This document shows, in pieces, positions 14,554 to 18,049 of a stretch of DNA of 18,049 nucleotides (its first letter is position 1; each line of letters begins with the position of its first letter). The stretch spans positions 1 to 18,049 of the forward strand of contig JAOUHE010000017.1 of assembly GCA_029865285.1 (NCBI GenBank), read 5' to 3'. The position numbers were made by a program, and so were the translations under genes. Source of the DNA: Chloroflexota bacterium. Lineage in GTDB: Bacteria > Chloroflexota > Limnocylindria > QHBO01. The notes below the pieces were generated by a model. The model searched no databases and was not told the DNA's origin. It worked only from the letters and a program-made list of their open reading frames with translations.

Positions 14554-15543
14554 ATGCCGATCAAGTTCCCATTCAGCCGTCGCCGCGACGTCTCCGCCGA
14601 GACGTGGGTCAAGTGCCCGAGTTGCGAGTCGCAGATCTTCAACAAGCAGCTGGAGCGCAACCTGCGCGTCTGCCCGACCTGCGGCCACCACTTCCGCATG
14701 AGCGTCGGCGAGCGGATCGACCTGCTGCTCGACGACGACAGCTTTGTCGAGCGTGACGCCGGTCTCGAGTCCGGTGACCCGCTCGGCTTCCATGACCAGA
14801 AGCCATACCCTGATCGCCTCGAGGCGTCCCGCGTCAAGACCGGCCTGCGGGAAGCGGCGGTGTGGGGCACCGGCACGATCGACGGCCAGCGGATCGCGAT
14901 AGCCATCTTCGACTTCCGCTTCATGGGCGGCAGCATGGGCAGCGTGGTCGGCGAGAAGCTCGCTCGCTGCTTCGAGGCCGCGCTTCACGAACGGATCCCA
15001 GCCGTTGTGATCAGCGCGTCCGGCGGCGCGCGCATGCAGGAGGGAACCCTCTCCCTGCTCCAGCTGGCCAAGACCACCGCACCACTCACCCGACTCGATG
15101 GTGCCGGCGTTCCGTTCATCAGCGTCCTGACCGATCCGACCACCGGCGGGGTCCTGGCGAGCTTCGCCTCGCTTGGCGATGTGATCCTCGCCGAACCGCG
15201 CGCCCTCATCGGCTTCGCCGGCGCGCGCGTCGCCAGCGGAACCGTGGGCGAGGAGCTGCCGGATGGTTTCCAGACCGCGGAGTTCCTCCTGGAGCACGGT
15301 CTGGTGGACCGCGTCGTCCCCCGAGCGGAGCTGCGAGGCGTGCTCTCCCGGCTGCTCCGAGTGCTCCCGGTCGCACATCTGGCGGAGGGCCCGGCCGGCG
15401 AGAGTCGCGGATGGGGCCCGATCGGGGTCCTTTCGGGCATCGCCGAGCGGCTCGGCGGCGCCGTCAGCGACACGGTCGGGATCGGCGTCGAATCCGGGAC
15501 GAACGGCGACCTGGCGACGACTCGCGAGGAGTCCGAGCGATGA
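14554..15543 (+). CDS. accD: Acetyl-CoA carboxylase carboxyltransferase subunit beta
   Basis: With AccA it moves the carboxyl group from carboxybiotin to acetyl-CoA, forming malonyl-CoA. The 329-residue protein begins with the four-cysteine zinc ribbon typical of bacterial AccD (Cys21, Cys24, Cys40, Cys43). The crotonase-fold body includes RFMGGSMGSVVGEK, SGGARMQEG (156-164, oxyanion hole and CoA site), and LTDPTTGGV followed by IGFAGARV. The last roughly 60 residues, after VDRVVPRAELRGVLSRLLR, are a poorly conserved tail rich in Gly and Glu. The start follows a good AGGAG. The stop overlaps the accA start (ATGA), matching the equal amounts needed for the alpha2-beta2 complex. Confidence 0.97.
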   Translation: MPIKFPFSRRRDVSAETWVKCPSCESQIFNKQLERNLRVCPTCGHHFRMSVGERIDLLLDDDSFVERDAGLESGDPLGFHDQKPYPDRLEASRVKTGLREAAVWGTGTIDGQRIAIAIFDFRFMGGSMGSVVGEKLARCFEAALHERIPAVVISASGGARMQEGTLSLLQLAKTTAPLTRLDGAGVPFISVLTDPTTGGVLASFASLGDVILAEPRALIGFAGARVASGTVGEELPDGFQTAEFLLEHGLVDRVVPRAELRGVLSRLLRVLPVAHLAEGPAGESRGWGPIGVLSGIAERLGGAVSDTVGIGVESGTNGDLATTREESER

Positions 15544-16535
15544 CGCTCCCCCCGATCGAAGGTCTCGTCCCGCCGACCGAGGAGGAGGCCGCTGAGGCCT
15601 GGCGTCGCGTTCAGCTGGCGCGGCACCCGCAACGGCCGCGCACGCTCGATCTGATCCCGCGCATCTTCGATGACTTCATCGAGCTCCACGGCGATCGGTC
15701 ATTCCGTGACGACCCGGCGATCGTCGGCGGTCCGGCGCTGCTCGACGGTCGCGCGGTGATGGTGATCGGGCACCAGAAGGGAAACGACACCGACTCGAAC
15801 ATCTTCCGCAACTTCGGGTCGGCGCACCCGGAGGGCTTCCGCAAGGCGCAGCGACTGATGCGACTCGCCGACAAGCTCGGGATCCCGGTGATCACCCTCC
15901 TCGACACCGCGGGCGCGTTCCCGGGCCCCGCCGCGGAGGAGCGCGGGCAGGCCGAGGCGATCGCCTCGAGCATCAAGCTGATGACCGGCCTGGAGGTTCC
16001 GATCGTTGTGGTCATCGTCGGTGAGGGTGGGTCCGGCGGGGCGCTCGCCATCGGCGTCGGCGACGAGGTGCTCGCGCTGGAGAACGCGGTCTACGCGGTC
16101 ATCTCCCCCGAGGGCTGCGCCGCGATCCTGTGGCGCTCGCCCGAGGCCGCCCCGGCCGCCGCCGCCGCGATGCGCATGACAGCCGCCGATCAGCTGAAAC
16201 TCGGAGTGATCGACTCGGTCATCGCCGAGCCCGGGGAAGGCGCGCACGTTGATCACGACGCGACCGCCGCCGCGCTCAAGAGCGCCATCCTCGCTTCGTT
16301 GGGTCGCATCAGCCGGCTCGATCCCGAGGCTCTGCTCGGAAGCCGCTATGCTCGTCTGCGCGGCATCGGACTTCATCGTGAGACGGAGGTCGCCGACCGT
16401 GGGGAGGTCGCGGCACCGTCGCTGCGACACAGGATCGGGCGCCGGCTGCATCTGCCCGGCATCCCGCGGCGGCCGCGCTGGAGCGAGATCTGGCCGAGCA
16501 GCGACGACAGTGAGAACAACGAGGGAGGCGCATGA
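15540..16535 (+). CDS. accA: Acetyl-CoA carboxylase carboxyltransferase subunit alpha
   Basis: Partner of AccD in the carboxyltransferase half-reaction. The 331-residue protein has the conserved VQLARHPQRPRTLDLI, IGHQKGNDT, NFGSAHPEGFRKA, TLLDTAGAFPGPAAEERGQ, GEGGSGGALAIGVGD (from residue 161) and VISPEGCAAILWR blocks. The normal N-terminal helical extension is shortened to about 20 residues. Beyond the usual end (near Gly277) there is a 54-residue tail that is first Arg/His/Pro rich and then acidic, with no resemblance to standard AccA. The ATG at 15540 is chosen because GAGGAG (15526-15531) lies 8 bases before it; the frame stays open back to 14862 but that is the shadow of accD. The stop overlaps accB (ATGA). 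Confidence 0.96.
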   Translation: MTLPPIEGLVPPTEEEAAEAWRRVQLARHPQRPRTLDLIPRIFDDFIELHGDRSFRDDPAIVGGPALLDGRAVMVIGHQKGNDTDSNIFRNFGSAHPEGFRKAQRLMRLADKLGIPVITLLDTAGAFPGPAAEERGQAEAIASSIKLMTGLEVPIVVVIVGEGGSGGALAIGVGDEVLALENAVYAVISPEGCAAILWRSPEAAPAAAAAMRMTAADQLKLGVIDSVIAEPGEGAHVDHDATAAALKSAILASLGRISRLDPEALLGSRYARLRGIGLHRETEVADRGEVAAPSLRHRIGRRLHLPGIPRRPRWSEIWPSSDDSENNEGGA

Positions 16536-17002
16536 GCGATCCGCAGGACACGATGGCGCTGGTCCGTCGCGCCGCCGACGAGCTGCTGCCCCAACTCACC
16601 GAACGCCTGGCTCGGCACGGCCTCGGCGAGATCGAGGTGCGTGACGGCGAGCTGCGCGTTCGCGCCGTGCGAACCGCCGTCCCCACCGATCCGGGATCGC
16701 CCCCGGCGCGTTCCCATGCCGGCCCCGGGGTGGTCCCGGTCGACCGGGTGGGTCCGGCACCCGCTGCCGCATCGGCGAACCACGGGATCACGGCACCGGC
16801 CGTTGGCTTCTTCGTCTACGCCGATGGGCTCGGACCCGGCCTGGCGGTGGAGAAGGGCGACGAACTGGGTCACGTCGAGGTGCTCGGCGTGCACCACGAC
16901 GTACGCGCACCGCGCGGTGGAACGGTTCGCCACCTCGTCACCGAAGCCGGTGAGGCGGTCGAATACGGACAGCTGCTGGTCGAACTGGAGCCCGCCGAAT
17001 GA
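16532..17002 (+). CDS. accB: Biotin carboxyl carrier protein homologue lacking the biotinyl lysine
   Basis: By position and overall sequence this is AccB, the subunit that normally carries biotin between AccC and AccA/AccD. The 156-residue length is standard. The amino end (LGEIEVRDGELRVRAVR) fits the AccB N-terminal region, followed by a Pro/Ala linker and a biotinyl/lipoyl-type barrel (ITAPAVGFFV, then VEKGDELGHVEVLG and GGTVRHLVTEAGEAVEYGQ). The acceptor motif AMKM is replaced by VLGV, putting glycine (Gly119, codon GGC at 16886-16888) in place of the lysine. The only lysine in the protein is Lys108, in VEKGD. The loop after GFF is about six residues short, where E. coli AccB has its thumb. 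The frame is intact and overlaps both neighbours (ATGA at each end), so this is not a sequencing slip. It may be structural or regulatory rather than catalytic. Confidence 0.85.
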   Translation: MSDPQDTMALVRRAADELLPQLTERLARHGLGEIEVRDGELRVRAVRTAVPTDPGSPPARSHAGPGVVPVDRVGPAPAAASANHGITAPAVGFFVYADGLGPGLAVEKGDELGHVEVLGVHHDVRAPRGGTVRHLVTEAGEAVEYGQLLVELEPAE

Positions 17003-17976
17003 GCGTGGCGCTCCTCTTCTCCGCGCAGGGATCGCAGGTGGTCGGCATGGGCCGTGCTCTGGCGGAATTCTCGCCGGGTGCGCGCGCCGCCTTCGACGAG
17101 GCCGACGCAACCCTCGGCTGGTCGGTCTCCCGGCTCGCCTGGGAGGGTCCCGCTGAGCTCCTGGATGACACCCGACAGACACAGCCATGCCTGGTGGCGA
17201 CCTCGGTCGCGTGCCTTCGAGCCTTCGAGGAGGCGCTTGCCTCTCGTGGCGAACGACTTGAGCCAGCCTACGTGGCGGGTCATTCGGTGGGGGAATACGC
17301 CGCGCTGGTCGCCGCGAGCGTGCTGTCGCTGGCCGACGCACTGCGGCTCGTCGCCAGGCGGGGCGCGTTGATGGCCGATGCCGGCGTGGCCGGTGGGATG
17401 GTGGCCGTGATCGGCCTCGACCGCGAGACCGTGTCCGCGGCGGTCGAGGCGACGGCGCGGGAGATCGGCGCCGACGGCGACCCGGTGGTAGCGAACGACA
17501 ACGCGCCGGCACAGGTGGTGATCAGCGGGACAGCCGCGGCCCTGACCGCCGCCGCCGAGCGTCTCATGGCGGCCGGTGCGCGACGCGCCATCCCGCTCAA
17601 CGTGTCGGGGCCGTTCCACTCCCCGAAGATGGCGCCGGTCGGCGCAACGCTCGCGAACGACTTTGCGTCGGCCGCCTGGCGTGACGCGGAGATTCCCTTG
17701 GTCAGCAACGTCACCGCCGAGCCGCTGACCGACGCGGCCCAGATCCGTGGGCTCCTCGCCCGGCAGGTCAGCTCACCGGTGGAGTGGGTGCGCTCGGTGC
17801 AGCGCATGGCCGCCGAGGGGGTCGACACCTTTGTCGAGTGCGGACCGGGCGGGGCCCTGGTCGGGATGGTGCGGCGCATCGTTCCCCAGGCGCGGTGCCT
17901 GACCGTCTCGGATCCGGCCGACCTGGGGACGACCGTGGAGGCCCTCGTCGGTGCCGCCGCCGCGGTGCCAGCCTGA
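16999..17976 (+). CDS. fabD: Malonyl-CoA:ACP transacylase
   Basis: Moves the malonyl group from CoA to acyl carrier protein, the step right after acetyl-CoA carboxylase. The 325-residue protein has the nucleophile motif GHSVGEYAAL (Ser96; the usual form is GHSLGEY), the catalytic FHSPKM (His207), the amino-terminal FSAQGSQVVGMG with the oxyanion glutamine, and the terminal ECGPGGALVGMVRRI. The malonyl-binding arginine block is represented by LRLVARRGALM. The start overlaps the accB stop (ATGA), and the stop overlaps accC by one base (TGATG). Lying between accB and accC it is tightly coupled to malonyl-CoA supply. I see nothing abnormal in the catalytic residues. Confidence 0.96.
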   Translation: MSVALLFSAQGSQVVGMGRALAEFSPGARAAFDEADATLGWSVSRLAWEGPAELLDDTRQTQPCLVATSVACLRAFEEALASRGERLEPAYVAGHSVGEYAALVAASVLSLADALRLVARRGALMADAGVAGGMVAVIGLDRETVSAAVEATAREIGADGDPVVANDNAPAQVVISGTAAALTAAAERLMAAGARRAIPLNVSGPFHSPKMAPVGATLANDFASAAWRDAEIPLVSNVTAEPLTDAAQIRGLLARQVSSPVEWVRSVQRMAAEGVDTFVECGPGGALVGMVRRIVPQARCLTVSDPADLGTTVEALVGAAAAVPA

Positions 17977-18049
17977 TGTTCGCCAAGATCCTGATCGCGA
18001 ACCGTGGTGAGATCGCGGTACGCATCCTGCGTGCCTGCCGCGACCTGGG
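17976..18049 (+). CDS. accC: Biotin carboxylase, first 24 residues (3' end outside window)
   Basis: The first codons from the ATG at 17976 read MFAKILIANRGEIAVRILRA followed by CRDL. This is the standard amino terminus of biotin carboxylase and of the larger biotin carboxylase subunits of acetyl/propionyl-CoA and pyruvate carboxylases. The enzyme carboxylates biotin with bicarbonate and ATP. The start overlaps the fabD stop by one base. The fragment is too short to tell a short AccC from a long form carrying its own biotinyl domain. That matters because the neighbouring AccB lacks the biotin-acceptor lysine. Confidence 0.93.
   Translation, partial: MFAKILIANRGEIAVRILRACRDL

Noticed and set aside
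14862..15539. Upstream extension of accA to the first in-frame ATG
   Set aside because: The added residues are the out-of-frame reading of accD; a good ribosome binding site and the conserved AccA beginning support the start at 15540.
16532..17002. Frameshift or pseudogene explanation for the missing biotin motif in accB
   Set aside because: The frame is continuous, both sides of the missing motif align to the barrel fold, and the start and stop overlap the neighbouring genes exactly. The other frames over 16870-16910 do not encode an MKM motif.
1..18049. tRNA genes, CRISPR arrays, insertion sequences, prophage or toxin-antitoxin genes
   Set aside because: Read through by eye, I found no cloverleaf-like sequences, spaced direct repeats, transposase motifs or terminal inverted repeats; coding density leaves almost no room for them.

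Overview
The window is a G+C-rich bacterial chromosome segment, packed almost wall to wall with housekeeping genes. Most neighbours overlap by 1-4 bases (ATGA, GTGA or TGATG junctions) or are separated by a few bases. I see no tRNA, rRNA, IS element, CRISPR array or phage gene. Gene content, many GTG starts, near-leaderless promoters and an ECF sigma factor paired with a DUF5667-like membrane protein resemble high-GC Chloroflexota (Limnocylindria/Ellin6529 type). That assignment is inference from protein flavour, not a search result.

Layout, left to right. (1) 1-2317: the end of metK, a TPR-like protein of unknown role, and proC. (2) 2317-6782: a sugar-phosphate cassette of mannose-1-phosphate guanylyltransferase, a DUF374 acyltransferase-like protein, a phosphohexomutase and a bifunctional phosphoglucose/phosphomannose isomerase. 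The three sugar enzymes could take fructose-6-phosphate to GDP-mannose; the acyltransferase hints at a mannolipid or other acylated envelope product. (3) 6833-7114: a 93-residue SWIM zinc-finger protein, preceded by a strong GGCGCC hairpin. (4) 7172-10292: an adenosylcobalamin-type riboswitch followed by lipoprotein, permease and ATPase genes of a vitamin B12 ABC importer (btuFCD-like). (5) 10289-12549, minus strand: trpS followed by an AI-2E/PerM family membrane protein, ending head-on against the B12 operon with both stop codons in one CTAG. (6) 12624-18049: birA, an ECF sigma factor, a single-pass membrane protein, accD, accA, an accB-like gene, fabD and the first 74 bases of accC. This is the malonyl-CoA branch of fatty acid synthesis together with the ligase expected to biotinylate it.

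The most notable observation is in region 6. The accB-like protein is intact and in the expected place, but the biotin-acceptor lysine of the usual AMKM motif is a glycine (Gly119, in VLGV). The only lysine in the whole 156-residue protein is Lys108, outside the acceptor position. It cannot be biotinylated in the normal way, so the working carrier domain should be elsewhere, possibly on the AccC protein cut off by the window edge. Other points worth a look are a possible alternative pairing at the B12 riboswitch, a pair of divergent near-leaderless promoters between trpS and birA, the sigma/membrane-protein pair inserted in the acc cluster, and the acyltransferase inside the GDP-mannose cassette.
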